DNA of 64,000 nucleotides from Liquidambar formosana. Lineage: Eukaryota > Streptophyta > Magnoliopsida > Saxifragales > Altingiaceae. Below, piece by piece: positions 47,602 to 57,040 of the stretch (positions within the stretch are counted from its first letter, which is position 1; each line of letters opens with the position of its first letter). The notes under the pieces are model-generated. The model was given only the letters and a program-made list of their open reading frames with translations. It was not told the origin of the DNA and ran no database searches. The stretch covers positions 16,603,822 through 16,667,821 of the forward strand of contig CM077827.1 in NCBI GenBank assembly GCA_039720395.1. Reading direction: 5' to 3'. Both the position numbers and the translations under genes were made by a program.

Positions 47602-50600
47602 ATGGATATTTATGGCATGGATATAGATCCTAGGAATGACGTCCCCCCGGAGCTCGTCGAGCGAAGGAAAAGGGGTGTCACCGAACCTAACATGGATGAA
47701 TTGGAATCAATCAATTTAGGGACAAATGAATTACCAAAGATAATTAAAATTGGGATAACCCTTTCACCACTTGAAAAAGAAAAGCTGATGGCCCTCTTAA
47801 AGGCCAACATAACGGCCTTTGCATGGTCTTATGAAGACATGCCCGGCATAGATCCAGACATTGTGCAGCACTTCATCCCCACCAATCCCCTTAAAAAGCC
47901 GGTAAAGCAAAAATTGAGAAGATTGAAACCCGAGTGGGCATTGAAAGTAATGGAGGAAGTAACCAAACAACTCGATGCGGGGTTCCTACAGGTTGTGGAG
48001 TATCCCAAGTGGTTATCTAATATAGTTCCCGTGCCTAAAAAGGATGGAAAAGTGAGGATGTGTGTGGATTTTCGAGATCTTAATGCAGCAAGCCCTAAGG
48101 ATGATTTCCCTTTGCCCCACATTGATGTATTGGTAGATAGTACTGTAGGACATGCGCTCCTCTCTTTCATGGATGGGTTTTCCGGATACAATCAGATAAA
48201 GATGGCGCCGCAAGATATGGAGAAAACGGCCTTTATTACACAGTGGGGAACATATTGCTACAAAGTGATGCCATTCGGTTTGAGAAATGCTGGGGCTACC
48301 TGTCAGAGAGCTGCTACAACGTTGCTGCATGACATGATCCATAAGGAGGTGGAAGTATATGTGGACGACATGATCGTGAAGTCCGTGGACCGAGAAGGAC
48401 ATTTCATGGCACTGGAAAGGTTCCTGGAGCGAGCAAAGAAGTACAACTTGCGTTTGAATCCACAGAAATGCGCCTTTGGTGTCACTGCGGGCAAGTTATT
48501 AGGATTTATGATCACTCAGAGAGGAATTGAGGTTGATCCGGGAAAAATCAAGGCCATTGTGGAGATGGAGCCGCCTAGCACAGAAAAGCAGATTCGAGGG
48601 TTCTTGGGGAGAATTCAGTACATAAGCAGGTTCATTGCTAATTTGACTATGGTGTGTGAGCCGATTTTCAAGTTGCTTAAGAAGGGTGTGCCGAAAGTAT
48701 GGAATGAAGAATGTCAAGGAGCCTTTGAGACTATCAAAAGGTATTTGAGTAATCCACCAATTCTAGTTCCTCCGCGACAAGGTGAGCCGTTATTGTTATA
48801 CTTGACGGTCACTGAAACCGCGACGGGAGCTATGCTAGCTCAGTACCTTGAGGGGTCGAAAAAGGAGAATGCCATTTACTATCTAAGCAAGAAGATGACA
48901 GACTATGAGGTGAAGTACAATGCCATAGAGAAGGCTTGTGTGGCTTTGGTATGGGCAACTCAGAAACTCCGTCACTACATGATGTCGTATGAGGTTTTCT
49001 TGATAAGCCGAATAGACCCACTGAAGTACCTGATAGAAAGGCCGGTCTTGTCCTACAGAACTGCTCGTTGGTCGATTCTTCTCAATGAATTTGACATAAA
49101 GTATGTAACACAGAAGTCAGTGAAAGGAAGTGTCATTGCAGATTACTTAGCTAGCTGCCCTGTGGCGTCATCAGAACAATTCAATGATCAATTCCCCGAT
49201 GAGGATGTCCTGGAGATTGGAAAGAAGATTTGGAAGGTATACTTTGACGGAGCTGCAAATAAGAGAGGGTATGGGATAGGAGTCCTACTGGTTTCACCTG
49301 AAGAAGCATTCACACCCTTGGCGGTTAAGCTAGGGTTTGAAGCAACCAACAACATTGCTGAGTATGAAGCCTGCATCCTCGCGTTGGAAGCTGCACTAGA
49401 ATTGGGGATCAAAGAGTTAGAGGTTTTCGGAGATTCAGCACTGATTATCTGCCAGATAAAGGGAGAGTGGAAGACTCGTGATGAGAAGCTGCTACCGTAT
49501 CATGCCTACTTAGAAGCCTTGACTAAAGAATTTGTGGAAATAGAGTTCAATTATTTGTCAAGAAATAAGAATCAGTTCGCCGATGCTTTGGCAACTCTAG
49601 CTTCTATGGTGGAAATCCCGGATGGTGGGAATGTAAAACCGTTGGTGATAGAATGCAGAGAAAAACCTGTGTATTGCTGCTCTATTCGAGAAGGAGAAGT
49701 GAAAGATGGCCATCCTTGGTACTATGACATCATGAAATTCATTGAGGAAAGGGAGTATCCTGAAGGAGCATCCCGCATTGATAGGAGAACACTGAGGAGG
49801 CTAGCGAGTCACTATGTTTTTTGTGGAGGAAAGCTATACCGAAGGTCATACGATGGGGTCCATCTGTTGTGTGTCACTGAGGAAGAAGCCGAACGTCTTG
49901 TTAGTGAAATCCATGAAGGAGTTGGAGCACCGCACATGAATGGTTATATGCTAGCTAAGAAGATCATGAGGTTGGGTTACTATTGGTCTACAATGGAGAG
50001 AGATTGCCATGCACATGTTAAGAAGTGTCACAAATGTCAAGTCTTTGCTAATGGACAACACTTGCCTTCCATGCCTTTGACAAGCATGTCGTCGCCTTGG
50101 CCGTTTGCAGTATGGGGAATAGATATAATTGGGCAGATTAAGCCGAAAGCCTCCAATGGGCATGAGTACATCTTGGTAGCTATTGATTACTTCACTAAGT
50201 GGGTAGAAGCAGCATCTTTCAAGACCCTGAATGCCAAGAAGGTAGCACAGTTCATACAGCTCAACATTATCTACAGGTATGGGGTACCCCACGAGATTAT
50301 TTCAGACAATGGTCAGCACTTTCAGAAAGAAACCAAGGAGCTTTTGCAGAAATACAACATAGTGCACCATTTATCCTCCCCTTATCGCCCGCAGACTAAT
50401 GGGGCAGTGGAGGCCGCCAACAAGAATGTTAAGAAGATATTACAGAAAACAGCTGACACCTACACTGATTGGCATGAGAAGTTGCCATTAGCCTTGTGGG
50501 GCTATAGAACATCTGTGAGATCATCAACAGGGGCTACCCCTTATTCCTTGGTGTATGGGATGGAGGCTGTTTTGCCTATTGAGTTGGAGGTACCGTCATT

Positions 50601-50961
50601 ACGGGTTGCTATGGAGAGTCAGATAGCAGAAGCAGATTGGGTTAAGAACCGTTATGATGAGCTGGCATTGCTCGATGAAAGGCGATTGAGGGCCTTGTAT
50701 CATGTGCAGGGATATCAGCGAAGGGTTGCAAGAGCATTCAACAAGCATGTCAAAGACCGAGGTTTGAAGACAGGGGATTTGGTGTTGAAAGAAATCAGAG
50801 CTCCAATTTTTGATCCACGAGGGAAGTTCAAGCCAAGTTGGGGTGGCCCGTATGTTATCAAGGAGATATTACCAGCAGGGGCTGTTCGCCTCATGGATTT
50901 GGATGGAATTGAGTTCGCTCGTCCTACCAATTTGGATCAATTGAAGAAGTACTATGTGTAA
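47602..50961 (+). CDS. pol: Pol polyprotein of Tat element B: RT, RNase H, second RNase H, integrase
   Basis: 1119 codons from the first ATG (MDIYGMDIDP). RT lies at about residues 95-330, with VPKKDGKVRMCVDFRDLN and the catalytic YVDD at 253-256. The first RNase H (about 390-515) starts LYLTVTETATGAML, where Thr stands in place of the usual first catalytic Asp. The second, plant-type RNase H (about 545-675) has the intact VYFDGAANKRGYG (Asp about 549), EYEACILALE, FGDSALI and FADALA. Integrase follows, with an H-H-C-C zinc finger around 770-815 (ending CHKCQVF) and the D,D,E set in WGIDIIG (Asp 841), IISDNGQHF and AVEAANK. There is no chromodomain. The dual RNase H defines the Tat group. The frame is intact; an undamaged pol in an element with near-identical LTRs suggests recent mobility. 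Confidence 0.93.
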   Translation: MDIYGMDIDPRNDVPPELVERRKRGVTEPNMDELESINLGTNELPKIIKIGITLSPLEKEKLMALLKANITAFAWSYEDMPGIDPDIVQHFIPTNPLKKPVKQKLRRLKPEWALKVMEEVTKQLDAGFLQVVEYPKWLSNIVPVPKKDGKVRMCVDFRDLNAASPKDDFPLPHIDVLVDSTVGHALLSFMDGFSGYNQIKMAPQDMEKTAFITQWGTYCYKVMPFGLRNAGATCQRAATTLLHDMIHKEVEVYVDDMIVKSVDREGHFMALERFLERAKKYNLRLNPQKCAFGVTAGKLLGFMITQRGIEVDPGKIKAIVEMEPPSTEKQIRGFLGRIQYISRFIANLTMVCEPIFKLLKKGVPKVWNEECQGAFETIKRYLSNPPILVPPRQGEPLLLYLTVTETATGAMLAQYLEGSKKENAIYYLSKKMTDYEVKYNAIEKACVALVWATQKLRHYMMSYEVFLISRIDPLKYLIERPVLSYRTARWSILLNEFDIKYVTQKSVKGSVIADYLASCPVASSEQFNDQFPDEDVLEIGKKIWKVYFDGAANKRGYGIGVLLVSPEEAFTPLAVKLGFEATNNIAEYEACILALEAALELGIKELEVFGDSALIICQIKGEWKTRDEKLLPYHAYLEALTKEFVEIEFNYLSRNKNQFADALATLASMVEIPDGGNVKPLVIECREKPVYCCSIREGEVKDGHPWYYDIMKFIEEREYPEGASRIDRRTLRRLASHYVFCGGKLYRRSYDGVHLLCVTEEEAERLVSEIHEGVGAPHMNGYMLAKKIMRLGYYWSTMERDCHAHVKKCHKCQVFANGQHLPSMPLTSMSSPWPFAVWGIDIIGQIKPKASNGHEYILVAIDYFTKWVEAASFKTLNAKKVAQFIQLNIIYRYGVPHEIISDNGQHFQKETKELLQKYNIVHHLSSPYRPQTNGAVEAANKNVKKILQKTADTYTDWHEKLPLALWGYRTSVRSSTGATPYSLVYGMEAVLPIELEVPSLRVAMESQIAEADWVKNRYDELALLDERRLRALYHVQGYQRRVARAFNKHVKDRGLKTGDLVLKEIRAPIFDPRGKFKPSWGGPYVIKEILPAGAVRLMDLDGIEFARPTNLDQLKKYYV

Positions 50962-51042
50962 GGCCTGCTAGGTTGAAAACCCATAAGGGCGGCCTAGGCA
51001 AAAGTTAAGGCATTTGAACTACGAGGGCCTGATTCCCCATTC

Positions 51043-51046
<4 letters not shown>

Positions 51047-51089
<43 letters not shown>
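51047..51089 (+). repeat. Uninterrupted run of 43 A
   Basis: This lies 86 bp after the pol stop codon, followed by an A-rich stretch to about 51127 and then 'ggatacgtaggcagcc', a sequence common downstream of pol in Tat elements as I recall. It could be slippage growth of an A-rich site or a captured poly(A) tail. Confidence 0.9.
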
Positions 51090-51099
<10 letters not shown>

Positions 51100-51311
51100 T
51101 GAAAAAAAATGAAAAAAATTGAAAAAAGGATGGGGATACGTAGGCAGCCCATAAAGTTACCTTGGGTGTGGTCCAAACAACACCACAACAACAAATCTCA
51201 AAATTGAATTATTATTGGCAATTCATTTAGAACTAATTGATTGACATAGCAATTTATTGGTGTTAGATAAAGAACTATTGACATGCCATAGATATCCTAT
51301 TTCTAAAGTCT

Positions 51312-52597
51312 TCAAGTCCTTTTGATTTTCTTCAGAATTTCTTGGTTTGCTTTTTTCTCTTTTCTTTCAAGTCTTCGCTTCTTTCGCAAGTCATGAGCAT
51401 GTGCTGCTTCCACTGCTTCCAGAATGTCTTCCCTGCAAAATCCAAGTCCTGTGTCCTTGATAAGGTCATAAATCCTTTTCCTGCGAATGGTTTCTCTTTC
51501 ACCCAAGCGAGTCTTCAACCATGTCTTGTATTCAGGGCTCATGACATAAGGCCCATCAGTGTTCTCAACTCGAGTCAGTTTCAGGTGGTCAGTCCATCTA
51601 GTCTTGGCCCACTTAACCATTGTGGGGCCCACAGGTTCGACAGAATGATCAAATACCACAGAAGTAGGTAGGTTTGCATGGCACCCATTTGACGAAGGAT
51701 TCTTGAAGTCCAATAGAATGAAGTTGACCTCAACCCTATGAGTTTGACCATAGCACACCCAGAAGTTCGAAGAAGAATTTGTTCCTTGCATCCCCATGTG
51801 GAGACAAACCACCTGATGTTTCGCCATGAGAGAGTTTGGAAGTAGCCCAACCATTCCCTCAAAGAAAATTGACCAGGAAGTTCAACTCGACGGCAACAAT
51901 AATGTTGGGGTTTGTATGGATTAATGGTGGTAGGAGATAAGAAGTTAAACCTTTCAAGAAGCCACATCTGCAGTAGAACGGGGCTCCCTCCTAATGGGGC
52001 TTGTGGGTTATCATGAACTTTGTCTAAACTGTTGAGAGTTTCAGCTAGCACCATGGGAATCAGGTTGTTATGTTCAAGAAGAAAAGGGATCAGTTCACAA
52101 ATTTGAATAGGGACATAGAGAGTCCCCGTGGATATAAGGAAGCGACCAATCAAGCAGAAAGCAAGAGCATGTTGAGTAGGAAGGTTGAAATTCAAGGTAC
52201 CTTTGCTGTCATGGGCCAAGAAGGAAGTTGCTATTTCCATAAGGTTCACCATGTGATCCTTCACAAATATGGAGGCCTCTTGTTGAGAAATCCCAAGGAA
52301 GTTGGAGAAGGAAATCAGGTAACTTGAGCGAGGAGTAGGGAGGATGAAAGGTCCCACAGGTGAAACTCCATACAAAGCGCAGAACTCTTCCATTGTTGGG
52401 CATAGTTCTTCATAGTTGAAGCGGAATACATGAAGTTGGGGATCCCAAAAATAAGTAGCAGCAGTAAGAAGAGTGGTTTCAAGCTTCACATGCATCAAAG
52501 AGAACAACGGATCCAAGCAGTAGCGCTTGAACTCCTTCCTTGCCTCCACACTCATAACCTTCAGAAAATCACTCAAGAGCTTGTCTAGGGCTTCCAT
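51312..52597 (-). pseudogene. Antisense PMD-like (DUF7745-type) gene, one frameshift
   Basis: Minus strand, opposite to gag-pol. The first frame runs from the ATG at 52597 for about 305 codons of convincing sequence: MEALDKLLSDFLKVM, then FNYEELCPTMEEFCALYGV, the signature of PMD-related plant proteins (DUF7745, by recall), then VKLIGLRST and ILRQMGAMQ. Near 51670-51680 the reading moves by one base into the frame that ends at 51312, which continues with PTSVVFDHSVEPVGP, EYKTWLKTRLGERE and a Lys/Arg-rich end (LERKEKKANQEILKKIKRT). One frameshift is therefore the only visible lesion. No intron is needed. A TATA box lies 50 bp upstream of the ATG and a GC-rich palindrome lies further upstream. 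Function unknown. Alternatives: sequencing error, a tiny intron, or a truly dead copy. Confidence 0.7.
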
Positions 52598-52646
52598 AAC
52601 TTTCTCTCAATGAATGTTAGTAGGGTTTGAGACCCCTTGGATGTGC

Positions 52647-52653
52647 TTTTATA
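52647..52653 (-). promoter_or_regulatory. TATA box of the antisense DUF7745-type gene
   Basis: TATAAAA on the minus strand within 'cctataaaagcacatcc', 50 bp before the ATG at 52597. This spacing would leave a short 5' UTR of about 20 bases. Confidence 0.6.
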
Positions 52654-52740
52654 GGAAAAAATTCGGAAATCCGTGTTTTGGAAGGCGGAATCCCGTCAAA
52701 ATAGGAAGTTTCCTAAAATCAGGCGAAACACCGCTTCGGG

Positions 52741-52805
52741 CTCGGGTGACCACCCAGGCCTGGGGCCCAGGCGGCTAGCCGCCCAGCCCCAGGTGGTCAC
52801 CCGAG
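52741..52805. promoter_or_regulatory. GC-rich palindrome upstream of the DUF7745-type gene
   Basis: The perfect 14-bp arms CTCGGGTGACCACC/GGTGGTCACCCGAG are identical to those of the LTR copy at 41067-41146, with a shorter centre. It lies about 90 bp upstream of the gene's TATA box. Its presence inside the element, away from the LTR, is not explained by LTR structure. Confidence 0.75.
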
Positions 52806-53050
52806 GCCGCCGTCTTGTTTCGCCCATTTTTGCCCTGTTATGCCTTCATTTGGCCCTTTTGTGATGTTTTGACTTTTTTGTGCTTGATTTAAGCCCATTT
52901 TTCACTCAATACAAGATCATATCATTGCAATAAAGTTCGAACATAGATTCATCAAGTATCCATAATAAAGGTTCAAGGTTGTGAATTGAAATTCCTAATT
53001 AATACATAACAAATAGATTCCAAACATTCCTAACAAGAGGTGAGTGAAAC
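52806..53050. other. Spacer between the two antisense genes
   Basis: AT-rich, with no frame or motif recognised. It lies downstream of the PMD gene stop and upstream of the DUF7745-type promoter region. Confidence 0.5.
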
Positions 53051-55709
53051 TCAATGATTTCCCGTGGGCCTTCTCTTTCGACTTGGCCCAGCTCCATCAT
53101 GCCCTGAACGAGGTGCTCTAGGAGGGGGCATATCCTGTGGTGGATTAGATGATGATGCCTGTTGCAAACAAAGATAATGAGTTAGGAGGGTAATGGTGCC
53201 AATCCTAGTTGAAAGTTAATAAGATGATCACTTACTTGGGGATTTAAGCGTGCTTCCAGAACTGAGTTCTCTAAACTCATTCGCACAAGATCCCTCCTCA
53301 ATCCTTCATTGAGTTCAATGCATTCCTGGGCATACTCCCGTGGAACCTAGGAAAGTATAAACATGGTTAACAATAATGAAAGAATCCAATTTCAAAAGAT
53401 AAGAGTTTAGAACTCACATTCTCATAATATGGATCGATCTTGGGATATTCATCGAATGGTGGATGGGTAATATCAGTCTTCACAAATTTTGTCCCACTGC
53501 ACAAGTTCACATACCAATTTAGTTGTGGGAGGGGTGGAGGTTGATTTCCTTCAAGGTCCTCATCCTCGTCATTGTAAGTCATCCTAGTGGCAGATCCAAC
53601 TGTGGAGCTGTGTCCCCTTGCCCGTCGGCCCTGAAATTCAAATATTTGTCAAATGGAGTCTTTCATGTAATCTTAAAAAAGAGTTTAAGAGTGTGGGGAG
53701 CTCACCCCTTGAGGTGGGAGACCAGTGACCCTAGGATTCATTAGATATTGTCGGCAAAAGGCAGTGTATTCTATGCGAGGGGAGGTGAATCCCTCAGCAT
53801 CCCAACCCCTCAGAGCTTCTTCTAGTTCATCACCCGCTAGGTGGCTAGTGTGCCTCATGTTCTCTGGTGGCATGGAAGGTGTCACAGCTGCATTCATGTT
53901 TCCATGGACTTGTCTCAGGACTCGTTCCCCAAGATACCAGCTTCTACCTGTGGGGCCTTCAAAAAGGACCCTTTTGCTTGTCAACTCCAAACAAGAGGAG
54001 TACTTCTCAGGTAGCCTATGCTCCCACAACCTCCATGGATCCCATTCCACCTGTTGAGTTTGAAATGAGAAATGAAAGAAAAAAGATAAAAAGAGAAAGA
54101 GAAAGAAAGATTTTACCATATCAGCAGTCAAGCTGGCAAGATATGCCCTTGCATGGGCATAATCGTGTCGATTGGAGGCTCTTGTAGCCAAGCAAGATGG
54201 AGCATAATTCTGAAGGATGGGCCATGACATGGCATCACTAGCAAGAGTCGGGCGACACATGTTCAGGTACTCGTAGTACCATATCTGTGGAAAACCAAAG
54301 AAAAAGAAGAAATCATGTGTGTGTTAAGTTTCGGGAAATAATAGAGAATTGAATGTTCTTTGTTACCTCCCAAACGAAAGGAAGTCCCCCAAAGTTCTTT
54401 GCAACTCCTCGGGACATGTCAGTCATGGAGCGATACATGTTTGCGAAAGCAGCTCCACCCCAATTGTATCTCCCAATTTTGTTCACATCTTCCATGCTAG
54501 CTAGCAACTCAAGTCGAGCCATGTCATTGGTGCCCGCAAAGAAGGTGCATGAAATCATGTAGAGCAAGAAAGCTCTCACAATGTATTGGGGATCCGTCCC
54601 CTCACTCTCTTCTTCAGTGGCAAAGGTGTTGTAGAGCCAAGTACGGCGCACACCTTTTGGGCTTAATTCCACTTCAACCCCAAGTAGAGCTACTATGTAG
54701 TTTTGATCCATGTTGGCATGTTCATAGTAGTCCAAGCGCTTGCCTTTCAAGCTCAACCCAGTTATCATGGTGAAATCCTTAGGGGTCATGGTCATCTCCC
54801 CGAAGCTAAAATGGAAAGTGTTGGTGGTGTCCCACCATAGCTCTGTCAAGGCAAATAATGCTTGCCTATCCCATTGCTCGTTCCATAGAGCATCTAGGAA
54901 GGGCTCAAAACCCGCCTTCTTTATTATCTTGCGAGCACGTGGTTGGGCATGATTCATATGTCTCCACCAAGAGATGAGTCCCTTTATTGATGTCCTTGTA
55001 CGGAGACTTTGGAAGTCGGGCTATGTCAAAAGATTGTGTATTGAGTTAGCATAGAAAACATAGAGATATTGGGCATACATTGGTAATTGATTTCAAATGG
55101 TTTTCCAAAAGTTTTAAAATTTGGGTTTTGATTCATGAAATGAATTAGGAATGAATGCCCATGACCTTGTGTATTCAAATTCATTGGTTTTGTAAGGATT
55201 GAACATGTTTTTGCCTTTCGGGCATTTTATCGAACACTTGGTGTGTGACTTGTTTTCAAGCATTGAAATGAAAGATTTTTGTATACCAAATCCTTGCCAA
55301 GACCATTTGACTTTACACTACAATGAAAACCAATTGATTTTTCAAGAATTGAACATGTTTTTGTCTCTTTGGCATTTTATCAAACACTTGGTGGGCATCT
55401 TTTCTCAAGCATTGGGAAACAAGCTTTTTGCACATTCAATCCTTGCCAAATCAATGAACTTGGCTTAACAATGATAGAAACAATCAAAAGAAGATCATGG
55501 GAATGCATTTTATCCAATAGAAATCAAAATTTCATGATAAACATGTTAAGTTGGGAAGAACTAACCTCATGTTGGGAATGGAGGTAGGAGAGATGCTTCT
55601 TAGGTTCAAGCAACACCTTGTCTTGGGATGCATCATAGATTGGTGCCTTGTATGTATTCTTGATCACATAATATGGATACTTGATGTTGGAATCATTGCT
55701 AGAAGCCAT
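53051..55709 (-). CDS. Antisense plant mobile domain (PMD) gene, seven exons, about 580 codons
   Basis: Exons on the minus strand by my reading: 55709-55566, 55020-54367, 54284-54117, 54050-53706, 53630-53418, 53346-53236, 53158-53051. All introns are GT-AG and phase 0. The ATG at 55709 sits in a strong context (AACAATGGC) after an open leader; an in-frame ATG at 55778 is possible. The PMD signature TFHFSFGEMTMTPKDF is at about residues 116-131, with GLSLKGK after it, then WEIWYYEYLNM across exons 2-3 and QVEWDPWRLWEHRLPE in exons 3-4. Exon 6 is helical and charged, exon 7 is Pro-rich and ends with a basic SRKRR (about 571-575), a possible nuclear signal. Intron 3 (54116-54051, 66 bp) is in frame and open, so retention would add 22 residues. 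No stop or frameshift is seen. PMD proteins such as MAIN/MAIL act in silencing and genome stability; the role here is unknown. Intron 1 (545 bp) has a tandem duplication. Confidence 0.8.
55199..55450. repeat. Tandem duplication of about 155 bp in intron 1 of the PMD gene
   Basis: 'attgaacatgtttttg' is followed by 'ggcattttatc' and 'aacacttggtg' at 55199-55240 and again at 55353-55394, then similar text ending 'atccttgccaa' in both. The copies are diverged. Confidence 0.65.
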
Positions 55710-55969
55710 TGTTGGTGGTTGAGCTTGTATGTGAGAAAAATGGGTTTGATAAGAAAGATGGTGAATATGATCTTGCAACTTGATGATTGATGCTGGTTTT
55801 TGTTGTTGAATGACTTGTTCTTGATGCTATTTCATGCACACAACTTGAATTGAAAGTGAAACTTTGATTGAGAATGTGTTTGTGAGTGTTTGGAGAAGAT
55901 GGAATGAGTTTCTAGAGAGAGAAACTCTCAATTTTCGAAATTGGGTGAGTGTGAGCACAAATGGGGGGT

Positions 55970-55990
55970 CAAGGGTTTAAAAACCCAGAA
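55970..55990 (-). promoter_or_regulatory. Possible TATA-like site of the PMD gene
   Basis: The minus strand reads GGGTTTTTAAACCC around 55973-55986, some 265 bp before the ATG at 55709 and close to the GC-rich palindrome. It is a weak TATA match; the leader between is open and AC-rich, as in plant 5' UTRs. Confidence 0.35.
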
Positions 55991-56005
55991 TTTTGAGGAC
56001 CCTAG

Positions 56006-56085
56006 CCTCGGGTAACCGCCCAGCATGGGGCGGCAAGCCGCCTGGGCTTGGGCGGCAAGCCACCAGCAGCCAGGTGGTCACCCCC
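56006..56085. promoter_or_regulatory. GC-rich palindrome upstream of the PMD gene (diverged)
   Basis: CCTCGGGTAACCGCC on the left and GGTGGTCACCC on the right, with GGGCGGCAAGCCGCC-type inner parts. It is clearly the same module as at 41067-41146 and 52741-52805 but with several changes. It lies immediately upstream of the TATA-like site. Confidence 0.65.
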
Positions 56086-56519
56086 CCTTGCTCGCTCCGT
56101 TGCGCTCGTTTGGCCTTTGCTCGCCTATTCGCGCTTTTGAACCCTCTTTGAGATGAAATCTCAAGCTTGTTTTGAGTTGAAAAATGAATGAATATCTTGA
56201 CATTGTTTGACATGAAATGATTTGAAAGAGATTGCATTGATGGCCCTTGTGTGGGCATGGCATGCTAGTAGGGTTGAACAACCCTTTCTATGCATATGGT
56301 TTTGGTCATTAGGGATGAATTCCCTCCTATGTCACTATGATTCATTGTCATTTGGGATAAAGATACCTTCCCTATATGCATGTGAATGATTGCTTTCATG
56401 AGGAGAATGTGTCTCCTATATGAGTTGGTGTTTGAGTTGAGGCGTGAATAGCCTCCATGTGAGATGACTTGGTGAACTTGTTGTGTGTTGGTAAGTAAAA
56501 GCTTACCTTTGTCTTGATG
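56086..56519. other. Region between PMD promoter and repeat arrays
   Basis: About 430 bp without a recognisable frame. It becomes similar to the short hairpin repeats towards its right end. Confidence 0.5.
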
Positions 56520-57040
56520 ACTTAGTGAGAGAAAGATGAAATCTTTCTCATGATTACATGCTTACCTTGATGACTTGAAAGATGCAATCTTTCCCATGAT
56601 TTATGTTGACCTTGATGGTTTGATTATGAGAAGGACGCGATCTTTCTCATGCTATGTGTTCACCTTGAGAGTTTGATATGAGAAGGATGCAATCTTTCTC
56701 ATGTCACATGTTTACCTTGATAACTTGAAAGATGCGATCTTTCCCAATGGTATGTGTTTACCCTGATTGAAGGTTGTGACCTTCCTCGTACTATGTGACT
56801 ACCTTAACAATTGAATGATAACCTTGATGGTTTGAATATGAGAAGGATGTATCTTTCTCATGTTTTGAGATAGCCTTGATGGCTTCCTGTGGTATGTGTT
56901 TACCTTGATTGATTTGAGCAAGAGAAGGACGTGATCTTTCTCGTGTTATGTGATTTACTTTGATATTTCAATGATAACCTTGATGGTTTGAATATGAGAA
57001 GGATGTATCTTTCTCATATTTTGAGATAGCCTTGATGGCA
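56520..57040 (+). repeat. Tandem array of about 57-bp hairpin units (element B 3' UTR)
   Basis: Same family as 1-475: GAGAAGGA...TCTTTCTC and GAAAGAT-GCA-ATCTTTC hairpins separated by 'ttaccttgatgatttga'. About nine irregular units. Confidence 0.85.

Noticed and set aside
51047..51089. A run read as the poly(A) tail of the antisense gene
   Set aside because: An antisense mRNA tail would appear as T on the plus strand; this is A, so it cannot be that tail.
53725..54187. Plus-strand frames of about 106-110 codons over the PMD gene
   Set aside because: The minus-strand reading has PMD motifs and consistent splice sites; the plus-strand frames have none.
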